From positions 496,001 through 560,000 of the forward strand of contig JAWKIQ010000001.1 of NCBI GenBank assembly GCA_041394185.1: a DNA stretch of 64,000 bases, read 5' to 3'. The first letter of the stretch is position 1. Every line of letters starts with the position of its first letter. Shown here in pieces: positions 35,212 through 42,537 of this stretch. Made by a program: the position numbers and the translations under genes. This stretch comes from Acidimicrobiales bacterium (GTDB lineage Bacteria > Actinomycetota > Acidimicrobiia > Acidimicrobiales > Poriferisodalaceae). The notes below the pieces were generated by a model, which saw only the letters and a list, made by a program, of their open reading frames with translations, did no database searches and was not told the origin of the DNA.

Positions 35212-35714
35212 TGCCGCTTGACCCCGCCGTACTTCATGCGGGTGTCGGACATCGAAGCGACCCGCTTCTCGTCGTCGACGATGTCGGCTGCGACCAGCTC
35301 GCCGACGAACAGCGTGTGGGTGCCCATGTCGTAGCTCTGGCGCACCTGGCAGTCCATCCAGGCCAAGGCGTCGTCGAACACCGGGGCACCCGTGGCTTCG
35401 GAGTGCACCGGCCACCCGTTAAGCGATGTGCCGTCGTCTTCGGCCGGCTTCGAGAACTTGACGAACACCCTGGTGTTGTCGGCATCCCACAAGTTGACGG
35501 TGAACGAGCCGCCCTCGGAGATCAGCTGGTGCGTAACGGCGCTGTTGTCGACGCCCACGGCGATCATCACCGGTTCCATCGACACCTGCGTGATCCAGCT
35601 GGTGGTCATGGCATTGCGTCGGCCCCCGGCGGCCGACCCGACCAGCGCGAGAGCGTTGGGGATCTTCCAGGTGACCCGGTTGATGAGCTCGTCTGGGAGG
35701 TCGGCCTCGGTCAT
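35208..35714 (-). CDS. Flavin reductase-domain protein (FMN-binding)
   Basis: Predicted 168-residue flavin-binding protein of the flavin_reduct/split-barrel family. The start TWKIPNALALVGSAAGGRRN, then AMTTSWITQVSMEPVMIAVG, is the typical FMN-contacting region, and DMGTHTLFVGELVAADIVDD is the usual core strand. Members are the reductase halves of two-component monooxygenases or stand-alone FMN reductases. The HpaB-like monooxygenase at the right edge needs such a partner, but the 28-kb distance makes a link speculative. ATG at 35714. The stop overlaps the TTG start of mscS. Confidence 0.82.
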   Translation of the reverse strand: MTEADLPDELINRVTWKIPNALALVGSAAGGRRNAMTTSWITQVSMEPVMIAVGVDNSAVTHQLISEGGSFTVNLWDADNTRVFVKFSKPAEDDGTSLNGWPVHSEATGAPVFDDALAWMDCQVRQSYDMGTHTLFVGELVAADIVDDEKRVASMSDTRMKYGGVKRH

Positions 35715-35775
35715 GGGTCGACCCTATCGGCGGCCGCCGCCGGTCTGACGCGTTGTCGGCGCGCCCGCCGCCTCG

Positions 35776-35794
35776 TACAGTTAAGCAAACCTAA
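35776..35794 (+). promoter_or_regulatory. Candidate IdeR/DtxR iron box upstream of bfd-bfr
   Basis: The 19 bases at 35776-35794 (TACAGTTAAGCAAACCTAA) match 14 of 19 positions of the IdeR/DtxR consensus, with 9 of 10 in the right half GCTAACCTAA. The site lies 34 bp upstream of the bfd start. In mycobacteria IdeR binds upstream of bfrA and activates it when iron is plentiful, so the location fits. Confidence 0.55.
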
Positions 35795-35827
35795 CCCGGT
35801 TGGTCGCCCAGGCGAGGGGAGAGTGTG

Positions 35828-36013
35828 ATGATCGTTTGCCACTGTGCTGTCGTGAGCGACTCCGACATTCGCGATGCCGTCGCGGCGGGCGCCACGACCT
35901 ACGACGAGGTGGCATCCAAGTGCTGGGTCGGCTTCGACTGTGGCACGTGTCGACCCATCGTCGAGTCGCTGGTCGAGGCACCGGTCGTTCCGGCCGTCGG
36001 CGAAGCGGTATAG
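35828..36013 (+). CDS. bfd: Bacterioferritin-associated ferredoxin (2Fe-2S)
   Basis: Predicted 61-residue ferredoxin. Cys4 and Cys6 (VCHCAVVSD) and Cys38 and Cys41 (FDCGTCRP) form the Bfd [2Fe-2S] ligand set C-x-C...C-x2-C. Bfd binds bacterioferritin near its haem and passes electrons to reduce stored ferric iron for release. ATG at 35828 lies behind GAGGGGAG; a GTG one codon earlier is the alternative. The bfr gene starts 11 bp downstream, so both genes are in one transcript and would be made together. A candidate IdeR box is upstream. Confidence 0.88.
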   Translation: MIVCHCAVVSDSDIRDAVAAGATTYDEVASKCWVGFDCGTCRPIVESLVEAPVVPAVGEAV

Positions 36014-36023
36014 GGTCGGTTCG

Positions 36024-36488
36024 ATGAAGGGATCACCGAAGATCATCGAGTTCCTGAACGAGGCTCTCACCGCAGAGCTGACGGCCGTGAACCAGTATTT
36101 CGCCCACTACAAGCTCTGCGAGAACTGGGGTTTCACGAAGCTCGCGGCCAAGTACCGCGAAGAGTCGATCGAGGAGATGACCGACGCCGAGAAGCTGATC
36201 GATCGCATCTTGATGCTCGACGGCATGCCCAACCTGCAGAGGCTGGGACACGTGATGGTGGGTGAGACACCGCTAGAACAATTCCAGGTCGACAAGGCCC
36301 TCGAGGAGGCGGCGATCGAGCGCTACAGGCGCGGTGTTGTGCTGGCCTTGGAAGAGGGCGACCCAGGCACTCGCGAACTGCTGGAAGGCCTGGTCGTCGC
36401 CGAAGAAGAGCACCTCGACTGGATCGAGACCCAGCTGAACGTCATCGAGCAGATCGGCATCGAGCGCTATCTGCAGTCGAGCATCTGA
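36024..36488 (+). CDS. bfr: Bacterioferritin with a substituted ferroxidase ligand
   Basis: Predicted 154-residue haem-containing ferritin that forms 24-subunit iron-storage shells. Numbering matches E. coli Bfr directly. Glu18 (ALTAELTAVNQYF), Glu51, haem ligand Met52, Glu94, Glu127 and His130 (AEEEHLDW) are all present. The ferroxidase ligand His54 is replaced by Asp (EEMTDAEKL, where most Bfr have EMxHAE). Asp can bind iron, but the change should alter the di-iron site. ATG at 36024. Together with bfd it forms a store-and-release unit. Confidence 0.92.
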   Translation: MKGSPKIIEFLNEALTAELTAVNQYFAHYKLCENWGFTKLAAKYREESIEEMTDAEKLIDRILMLDGMPNLQRLGHVMVGETPLEQFQVDKALEEAAIERYRRGVVLALEEGDPGTRELLEGLVVAEEEHLDWIETQLNVIEQIGIERYLQSSI

Positions 36489-36512
36489 CGCGGCGTTGCC
36501 CGGCCCGAGGGC

Positions 36513-37457
36513 TCAGTTCGAGGCGTGCAGCTCGACGTTCAACTCGCCCCAGGTTCCGCTGCGCGGACGGGCCTCGAGGCGGCCGGTCTCGGTGTTCAGC
36601 CAGAACATCAGGTTGTTCACCCCGCTGAGTTCCTTGCCCTTGACGACGGTTCCGTCGGGAAGGGTGACCTTGGAGCCTGCGGTCACGTAGCAGCCGGCTG
36701 CCACTACGCAATCGTCGCCCAGAGATATCCCGATGCCGGCGTTGGCGCCCACCAGGCAGCGCTCGCCGATGGAGATCACCTCGGTGCCGCCACCCGACAG
36801 AGTGCCCATAACCGACGCGCCGCCGCCCAGGTCTGAGCCATCGCCCATGACCACTCCGGCGCTGATGCGTCCCTCTACCATCGCCGTGCCCAATGTGCCG
36901 GCGTTGAAGTTGCAAAACCCCTCGTGCATCACCGTCGTGCCCTCTGACAGGTGGGCGCCCAGGCGCACCCGGTCGGCGTCGGCGATGCGCACCCCCGAGG
37001 GCGTCACGTAGTCGACCATGCGGGGAAACTTGTCGACCCCAAGCACGTTCAGCGGCTTGCCGGCCGCTCGGTGGCGCAGCTTGGCGGCGTCGAGTTCGCC
37101 TATTGCGACCGGTCCGGCGGTGGTCCATGCGACGTTGTTGAGGATGCCGAAGATGCCATCGAGGTTGATGGTTCGCGGCTGGACGAAGCGGTTGGACAGC
37201 AGATGCAGGCGCAGGTAGGCGTCGACGGCATCGGCGATGGGGTCGGCCAGGCTGGCGATGTCGCAGGCGACCTCGTAGACCTCGACGTTGCGAAGCTGGT
37301 CGACGGTGCACGCCGAGGCGAAGTCGAACTGTGAAGCGGCGTCGGCGGGTGCCTGGCCCAGGCCCAACACGGGGAACCAGGCGTCGAGGATGGTGCCGTC
37401 TGGGGTGCGGGTGGCAAGGCCGCGACCGTATGCGGCGTCGGTGCGAAGCGAAGTCAT
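36513..37457 (-). CDS. dapD: 2,3,4,5-tetrahydropyridine-2,6-dicarboxylate N-succinyltransferase (actinobacterial type)
   Basis: Predicted 314-residue acyltransferase of lysine/diaminopimelate synthesis; it transfers succinyl from succinyl-CoA to tetrahydrodipicolinate in the cytoplasm. The length and the N-terminal AAYGRGLATRTPDGTILDAW match the actinobacterial DapD group (M. tuberculosis, 317 residues). The left-handed beta-helix is visible in residues 165-275 as hexapeptide repeats (GEGTTVMHEGFCNFNAGTLG-like and VISIGERCLVGANAGIGIS). The C-terminal GKELSGVNNLMFWLN is characteristic. ATG at 37457. It converges on bfr with a 24-bp gap. Confidence 0.92.
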   Translation of the reverse strand: MTSLRTDAAYGRGLATRTPDGTILDAWFPVLGLGQAPADAASQFDFASACTVDQLRNVEVYEVACDIASLADPIADAVDAYLRLHLLSNRFVQPRTINLDGIFGILNNVAWTTAGPVAIGELDAAKLRHRAAGKPLNVLGVDKFPRMVDYVTPSGVRIADADRVRLGAHLSEGTTVMHEGFCNFNAGTLGTAMVEGRISAGVVMGDGSDLGGGASVMGTLSGGGTEVISIGERCLVGANAGIGISLGDDCVVAAGCYVTAGSKVTLPDGTVVKGKELSGVNNLMFWLNTETGRLEARPRSGTWGELNVELHASN

Positions 37458-37511
37458 GGCCGACCAATCTAACCGCGGTGCTGCTGCAGTCCGCAGGTCG
37501 TGCCGCGGTCC

Positions 37512-38066
37512 TCAGACTCGCCTCAATGCAATTGCGGGACCTGGGGGTGAACAAACCGCGATCGGGTCGCCAACTCGCACCGACCCGCCGTTGATGACTA
37601 CCGCCATGACACCAGCTCGGCGAACCGTGCCGAGGTGATCATCTCGATACAGCACCCGACCGAGCAGACCGGGCATGAAGTTCTCGATCTGACCGCACGG
37701 GTTGCGCAGGCCCGTCAGCGCCAGGATCACTTCGGACCCGACCCTGACAATGGCGCCTGTCGAGAGTTGGTGAAGGTCGATGCCTTTGGTGGTGATGTTC
37801 TCGCCGAGATCGCCTGGACCCACGTCGTAGCCGTGCGCCGCCAACTCGTCGAACAGTTCGGCAGGTATCAGGTGTACCTGGCGCAGATTGGGCTGCGTTG
37901 GATCGGCACGCACCCTCGATCGATGTTTCACTGTCGGCCCGGCATGCGCATCGCCGATGACTCCGATACCGGCCAACAGCTCAGCGGAGTCGACGGCGCG
38001 CTTGGAGAAGGTGTGCTCGTCGCTGACGTGAAGCGCGTGAACCGCAGGATGGTCGTCTGCTGTCAT
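37512..38066 (-). CDS. MOSC-domain protein
   Basis: Predicted 184-residue MOSC protein. VIGDAHAGPTVKHRS starts the domain, QVHLIPAELFDELAA and GPGDLGENITTKGIDLHQL form the GENI/T signature, and LTGLRNPCGQIENF carries the conserved Cys thought to bind sulfur or molybdenum cofactor. MOSC domains occur in molybdenum cofactor sulfurases and mARC/YiiM-type reductases; the stand-alone form here resembles YiiM-like proteins. ATG at 38066 overlaps the stop of tetR (ATGA), so it is the third gene of a coupled darcynin-tetR-MOSC operon. Confidence 0.83.
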   Translation of the reverse strand: MTADDHPAVHALHVSDEHTFSKRAVDSAELLAGIGVIGDAHAGPTVKHRSRVRADPTQPNLRQVHLIPAELFDELAAHGYDVGPGDLGENITTKGIDLHQLSTGAIVRVGSEVILALTGLRNPCGQIENFMPGLLGRVLYRDDHLGTVRRAGVMAVVINGGSVRVGDPIAVCSPPGPAIALRRV

Positions 38067-38650
38067 CGCTGAACTGCCGGGTCGTCGCGAACAACCGACC
38101 ACACCAGCCCGTCGATGAAGTCGGCGTCGAGCGGGCCTTTGGAGAACATGAACCTGAAGTAGATGGCACCCAGGGTCATGTCAACCGCCGTTTCGACGTC
38201 GATGGCCCGCAGCCGGCTCGACCGGTGCGCGTCTGCCAGAACCGAGTGCATCAGACGCCGTCGTTCGGACGTCACGGTGTCGAAGAGCGCCTCGAGGTCA
38301 GCGTTGTGCCTCGCCGGTGCGATCACCTCGACCACCGCCGGGCCAAACAGCGTCTGAGTGAGAGCCCTGGCCAGGTTTGTCAGGAGCTGGCGCAGGTCGA
38401 GGGCCGGGTCGCCGGTGTCGGGAGTTTCGGGGTTGGCGTGCTCGAGCGACCTGTGCAGCACCGATGCGACCAGTTGGGCCTTGGATGCGTGCCGGCGATA
38501 GACCGTCGGTTTGCCCACGCCGGCTCGGCGGGCCACCTCGTCGATGGTGAGGTCTGAATAGCCGACCTCGGCCAGCAGGCTCTGGGTGGCCGAGCCGATG
38601 GCTTCGTCTACCTCTGCCAGCCTGGGCCGACCGATGCGCGAGCCGCTCAC
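38063..38650 (-). CDS. TetR-family transcriptional regulator
   Basis: Predicted 195-residue repressor. The N-terminal helix-turn-helix is clear: SLLAEVGYSDLTIDEVARRA then GVGKPTVYRRHASKAQLVA (residues about 20-60). The C-terminal ligand and dimerisation domain is TetR_C-like. The GTG start at 38650 overlaps the stop of the darcynin gene (GTGA), so translation is coupled. The 16-bp perfect palindrome at 39031-39046, upstream of the first gene of the operon, is its probable binding site, which would give autoregulation of all three genes. The ligand is unknown. Confidence 0.87.
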   Translation of the reverse strand: MSGSRIGRPRLAEVDEAIGSATQSLLAEVGYSDLTIDEVARRAGVGKPTVYRRHASKAQLVASVLHRSLEHANPETPDTGDPALDLRQLLTNLARALTQTLFGPAVVEVIAPARHNADLEALFDTVTSERRRLMHSVLADAHRSSRLRAIDVETAVDMTLGAIYFRFMFSKGPLDADFIDGLVWSVVRDDPAVQR

Positions 38651-39003
38651 AGCGCACCGGCCTCGAATCGTTTGTATCCGTTGGCCAACCCCAGCTGAAC
38701 GCTGACGATCTCGGCGTATGGGTGATGGAAGAACTCGAGATCGCGCAGTTCCTCCCAAAGCGAGTGATAACGATCGAGCGAATCGAATGCGCAAAGCACC
38801 CAGTCGGAGTATCCGGTGCCCAGGGCGTCGGCGTCGAACCAGGTGACGTCGACGTCGCCGCTGTATCGGTCGACGACGTCGTAGAGCAGCGCGGCCTTGG
38901 CCTGGCGCTGGGCCCGGTCGAGGGCCAACCAGTCGGGCAGCAGACGCAGGCTCACGACCGCCGCGTACCGGCTCAGAGTTTGGGCTTCGTGTTTGCTGCT
39001 CAT
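38647..39003 (-). CDS. Darcynin-family protein
   Basis: Predicted 118-residue small protein. YSDWVLCAFDSLDRYHSLWE, then ELRDLEFFHHPYAEIVSVQL and NGYKRFEAG, match the darcynin family, a dimeric ferredoxin-like fold of unknown function. ATG at 39003 has GAGGAG six bases upstream. It is the first gene of a three-gene operon with tetR and the MOSC gene. Its tight coupling with a regulator and a MOSC domain hints at a stress or detoxification role, but this is inference. Confidence 0.75.
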   Translation of the reverse strand: MSSKHEAQTLSRYAAVVSLRLLPDWLALDRAQRQAKAALLYDVVDRYSGDVDVTWFDADALGTGYSDWVLCAFDSLDRYHSLWEELRDLEFFHHPYAEIVSVQLGLANGYKRFEAGAL

Positions 39004-39030
39004 GGGTGCTCCTCGGCAGGGGAGTTAGGT

Positions 39031-39057
39031 TCCGTTACGTAACGGAGCGTAACGTTA
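39031..39057. promoter_or_regulatory. Perfect palindrome, probable TetR operator of the darcynin-tetR-MOSC operon
   Basis: TCCGTTACGTAACGGA at 39031-39046 is a perfect 16-bp palindrome. A second small palindrome, TAACGTTA, follows at 39050-39057 and repeats the GTTA/TAAC half-site motif. Both lie 28-54 bp before the darcynin ATG, in the 93-bp gap to mtnA. Size and symmetry are typical of TetR operators. Confidence 0.65.
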
Positions 39058-39096
39058 AGAACGGATCGGCACAAGCGACTATTTCGTCTGCGGCGA

Positions 39097-40098
39097 TCAG
39101 CCCAGCACCTGGCCGAGATCGAAGCGGACGACCCTGGTGTCGGTGACCAGTGCGGTGATCATCGCCGCAGGTGTCACATCGAAAGCTGGGTTTATGGCGT
39201 CGATACCCTGCGGCGCTGTCGGGTGCCCCATGACCGACGCCACCTCGACTGGTCCGCGGTCTTCGATGTCGATATCTGCGCCCGATGGTGTGTGCATGTC
39301 GATGGTCGACTCCGGGGCCACCACGATGAACGGAACGCCGGCGTGAGCTGCAGCCAGCGCCAGGCTGAAGCTGCCGATCTTGTTGGCGGTGTCGCCGTTG
39401 GCCGCGACCCGGTCGGCTCCGATCAGCACCGCATCGGCAGCGCCACGCGCCAACAGGAAGGGGCCGGCCGAATCGACCAGCAGCCGAAAGGGGGCACCCA
39501 TTCGCTGAAGCTCCCAGGTGGTCAGCCTGGCGCCTTGAAGCAGGGGTCGGGTCTCCAAAGGAAGGGCCTCACCCAGTACCCCTCGCTCGTGAAGCGTCTG
39601 AACAACGGCAAGCGCGGTGCCTCGTTCGACGGCTGCGAGCCCACCGGTGTTGCAGATGGTCATGATGCGCACCGGTGTGCGACCGACCAGTTCGAGCACC
39701 AGGTCGGCGCCGAGCTCGCCCATCGCCGACGACGCCGCGAGTTCCTCGGCCCGCACGGCGTTGGCCTCGGCCTCGGCGCCAGAGGGGTCTTGGCGGGCCA
39801 CCGCTGCTACGCGATCGACCATGCGAGCCAGGTTCACCGCCGTTGGCCTGGCGTTTCGCAGAGATCGCACTGCGGCTTCGAAGCCGTCAGGGTCGTGCCG
39901 CGGATGGTGTTGCTTTGCGGCCAGGACCACCCCGTATGCGCCTGCCACGCCGATGGCGGGGGCGCCGCGCACCGCCAGTCGCTTGATGGCGTCGACCAGG
40001 GTGGCCACATCGCCGATCGACAGGTAGACCTCGTCGTGCGGCAGCCGGGTCTGGTCTATCAATGTGACGACGCCGTCGGCGTAGGTGATGGTGCTCAT
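39097..40098 (-). CDS. mtnA: S-methyl-5-thioribose-1-phosphate isomerase
   Basis: Predicted 333-residue isomerase of the eIF2B-related fold. It converts the aldose 5-methylthioribose-1-phosphate (or 5-deoxyribose-1-phosphate) to the ketose. VRGAPAIGVAGAYGVVLA, TICNTGGLAAVERGTAL with the catalytic Cys, and LIGADRVAANGDTANKIGSF with the catalytic Asp are all diagnostic of MtnA. ATG at 40098 overlaps the stop of the aldolase gene (ATGA). It is third in the coupled mtnP-aldolase-mtnA unit. The rest of the classical methionine salvage pathway (mtnK, C, D) is not present here. Confidence 0.92.
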   Translation of the reverse strand: MSTITYADGVVTLIDQTRLPHDEVYLSIGDVATLVDAIKRLAVRGAPAIGVAGAYGVVLAAKQHHPRHDPDGFEAAVRSLRNARPTAVNLARMVDRVAAVARQDPSGAEAEANAVRAEELAASSAMGELGADLVLELVGRTPVRIMTICNTGGLAAVERGTALAVVQTLHERGVLGEALPLETRPLLQGARLTTWELQRMGAPFRLLVDSAGPFLLARGAADAVLIGADRVAANGDTANKIGSFSLALAAAHAGVPFIVVAPESTIDMHTPSGADIDIEDRGPVEVASVMGHPTAPQGIDAINPAFDVTPAAMITALVTDTRVVRFDLGQVLG

Positions 40099-40745
40099 CT
40101 GCTGCTTCCGTAGCCGGGTCCGGCGGACATCTTCTCGAGCACCTCGGCCATCTGTTCGTCTGTCAGCTCTGGCGGCTCGCCGAGGGCCAGTGCTGCCAGA
40201 TACTGGGCTGCCAGGGTCTCGACCTCGACGGCCAGGTCGAGGGCCTGGGCCGCGCTGTGGCCCACGGCGACCAGGCCGTGATGGGCCATCAGAGCGGCTC
40301 GCCGACCTTGCAGGGCGGCGACGACATTGGCGGACAACTCGGCGGTTCCAAATGTTGCATAGGCGGCACAGCGGATGTCGCGCCCACCCGCCACGGCGAC
40401 CATGTAGTGGAACGGGCCCATACCTCGGCCGTGAACCGCCAACGCCGTGGCGTTCACCGGGTGGGCATGAACAACCGCTTGCACCTCTGGCCGGGCCCGA
40501 TAGATGTCGAGGTGGAACCGCCACTCGGAGCTGGGCCGGCGGCCTTCGGCCCCCGTCCATCGTCCGTCGAAGTCCATCTCGATGATGTCGGCGGGCGTCA
40601 GGTCGGCGTACGGCGTGCTGGACGGTGTTATCAGCATCGTGTCGGCGCAGCGAACCGAGACGTTGCCTGCCATGCCCGAGTTGATGCCGCGCTGGTTCAT
40701 GGCCTGGGCTGTGGCGATGACGTCGTGTTCGGTCTGATCGGTCAC
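40095..40745 (-). CDS. Class II aldolase/adducin-family protein (Ald2-like, DHAP shunt)
   Basis: Predicted 216-residue zinc-dependent class II aldolase-fold enzyme. GNVSVRCADTMLITPSS forms the phosphate-binding start, SSEWRFHLDIY holds the acid residue, VVHAHPVNATAL gives the metal-binding HxH, and AALMAHHGLVAVG the third His. Between mtnP and mtnA it should act on the isomerised sugar phosphate. Two relatives fit: MtnB dehydratase of methionine salvage, or the Ald2 aldolase of the DHAP shunt that yields DHAP plus an aldehyde. Absence of the other mtn genes favours the aldolase. GTG at 40745 overlaps the mtnP stop. Confidence 0.82.
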   Translation of the reverse strand: MTDQTEHDVIATAQAMNQRGINSGMAGNVSVRCADTMLITPSSTPYADLTPADIIEMDFDGRWTGAEGRRPSSEWRFHLDIYRARPEVQAVVHAHPVNATALAVHGRGMGPFHYMVAVAGGRDIRCAAYATFGTAELSANVVAALQGRRAALMAHHGLVAVGHSAAQALDLAVEVETLAAQYLAALALGEPPELTDEQMAEVLEKMSAGPGYGSSR

Positions 40746-41497
40746 GCGAGCAGTTCCATGGTGCGGGCCACCAGCCGATGCAGCGGTTCGGTGACCGAGC
40801 TAACCATCGAGAAGATGTCGTCTGCGCTCAGCTCGACCGGCCCGGCGGCGGTGGTGGTGCCGGCGGCGGGGTTGGACACGATGCCTATCGACGCATAGGG
40901 GATGGCGGCCTCGCGGGCCAGCGCCACCTCGGGGTAGCCCGTCATCCCTACCAGGTCGGCTCCGAGCGCTCTCATCATGGCGATCTCGGCGGGTGTCTCG
41001 AAGCGTGGACCGTTGGTGGTTGCATACACGCCGCCATCCACCACCGCGATGCCTTCCAGACTGGCGGCTCGCAGCAATGTCGAGCGCAGTTGGGGGTCGT
41101 AGGGGTGGGTCATGTCGGTGTGGTGGCGAGCCGCGTCGAACGGTTCGACGACGCCGTCGAAGAAGGTCGCCTGTCGCCCCGAAGTGAAGTCGAGGAAGTC
41201 TGAGATGATCACCAGGTCTGCGACCGACAGGTCGCCTCGAATCGCGCCGCTGACAGCGGTGGCGACGATCGATGTTGCTCCGACCTCGCGCAGGGCCCAG
41301 ATGTTGGCCCGATAGTTGATGGCCGAAGGTGGGACCGAGTGGTCGGACCCATGGCGAGGCAGGAAGACCACCGGTCGTTCGCGCCATGTGCCGGTGGTTA
41401 CCACCGCCTTGCCATATGGGGTGTCGATCGGGGTGACCGACCGGTTGGCCAGTTCGGCTATGTCGTAGAAGCCGCTACCGGTGATGATCCCGAACAT
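40742..41497 (-). CDS. mtnP: S-methyl-5'-thioadenosine phosphorylase
   Basis: Predicted 251-residue nucleoside phosphorylase that splits methylthioadenosine (and often 5'-deoxyadenosine) into adenine and the sugar-1-phosphate. Phosphate-binding GSGFYDI at the N-terminus, LPRHGSDHSVPPSAINYRAN, TNGPRFETPAEIAMM and DLVGMTGYPEVALARE are family signatures. ATG at 41497 is chosen because homology starts at MFGIITGSG. It begins a coupled three-gene unit and clears a toxic by-product of polyamine and radical-SAM metabolism. The 55-bp gap to the alpha-E gene upstream has no obvious promoter. Confidence 0.9.
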   Translation of the reverse strand: MFGIITGSGFYDIAELANRSVTPIDTPYGKAVVTTGTWRERPVVFLPRHGSDHSVPPSAINYRANIWALREVGATSIVATAVSGAIRGDLSVADLVIISDFLDFTSGRQATFFDGVVEPFDAARHHTDMTHPYDPQLRSTLLRAASLEGIAVVDGGVYATTNGPRFETPAEIAMMRALGADLVGMTGYPEVALAREAAIPYASIGIVSNPAAGTTTAAGPVELSADDIFSMVSSVTEPLHRLVARTMELLA

Positions 41498-41552
41498 CGA
41501 TGACAGTCTGGCAGAGATGTCGCATCGTCGGCCGAGCCGAACCCTCGGGTTG

Positions 41553-42524
41553 TCAGGACGCGATTCGCATTGGAGCAGGATCGAACCACGTAGCGGCCAT
41601 CTCCGAGTGCACAGAGGCAAGCGCCAGCTGCAGATCGTCGATGAAACCGTGCAGGTCGCCGTCGATCAGCACTGCGGGTTCGGCTTCCTGCAGCAGCTTC
41701 TGGGCCGACGCACACGACGCCATCGCAAGCTCGTGCCCGGGAATCTCGAGCAGCCAGCGGGCTGCCTCGACCAAGCAGTGTTCGACGGTTCGGGGGCATC
41801 GGCTGTCGTTCAGCAGGAAGTCGACGGTGGCTTCGGCCGAACTGGCCACACCGGTGCGCCTGAACGGCTGAAGGGCACTGACCGACAAGAGCGACGAGGC
41901 CCAACACAAATCGACATAGGGCTCGAGAGCCGGGGAAACCCGGCGGGTCAACACGCCCTGATGGGTGTCTATGACCCGTGTGGTCAGATCGGCTCGCTCG
42001 AGCTGGCGGCCGATGGTGAAGAAGCAATAGGCGTCGTCGTGGCTCATCGTGTCGGCCAGCGCTGCCGACAGCGTCTGACAGTCGCGGATGATCTTCGCCA
42101 GCCACGAACCTCTGGTGCGGCGGTCCAGGGAAGCCTCGCCCGTCGCTTCCACGAAGTTGTGCAGATCGGTGAGGATCTCGACGGCCTCCACCGGCATGAC
42201 GGCACGCGCTACCCGCAGGTTCTGGTGGACCGACGCTATACACGAGCGGACCGAGCTGGGGTTGGTGGCGTCGGTCGTCAGCAGGGCGACCACCGATTCT
42301 TCGCCGACGGTCTGGTCGCGGCGGGTCAAGAACGCGTCGTCGAAACCCAACAGAGCCAGCAGCGGACTCCAGCCCACAGTGGCTTCGCGAGGCAGGTCGA
42401 CGATGAGGTCTGCGTGCGTCTTGATCAGCCGGGCCGTGCCCTCGGCTCGCTCTATGTAGCGGCCCGCCCAGTAGGCGCTCTCGGCCACTCTCGACAACAA
42501 CATGTGGAGTGGGGGTCGTCTCAT
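41553..42524 (-). CDS. Alpha-E domain protein
   Basis: Predicted 323-residue all-helical alpha-E protein. The family start LLSRVAESAYWAGRYIERAE at residues about 9-28 and the later LVEAARWLLEIPGHELAM region are typical, along with FFTIGRQLERADLTTRVIDT. Alpha-E domains are found next to or fused with circularly permuted ATP-grasp ligases and transglutaminases in predicted peptide-synthesis systems; their chemistry has not been shown. ATG at 42524 is preceded by GGGAGAAG, which lies near the end of the upstream ATP-grasp gene, 13 bp away. A stand-alone counterpart of the domain fused in the gene at 44163-46753. Confidence 0.87.
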   Translation of the reverse strand: MRRPPLHMLLSRVAESAYWAGRYIERAEGTARLIKTHADLIVDLPREATVGWSPLLALLGFDDAFLTRRDQTVGEESVVALLTTDATNPSSVRSCIASVHQNLRVARAVMPVEAVEILTDLHNFVEATGEASLDRRTRGSWLAKIIRDCQTLSAALADTMSHDDAYCFFTIGRQLERADLTTRVIDTHQGVLTRRVSPALEPYVDLCWASSLLSVSALQPFRRTGVASSAEATVDFLLNDSRCPRTVEHCLVEAARWLLEIPGHELAMASCASAQKLLQEAEPAVLIDGDLHGFIDDLQLALASVHSEMAATWFDPAPMRIAS

Positions 42525-42537
42525 TGGTTCTTCTCCC

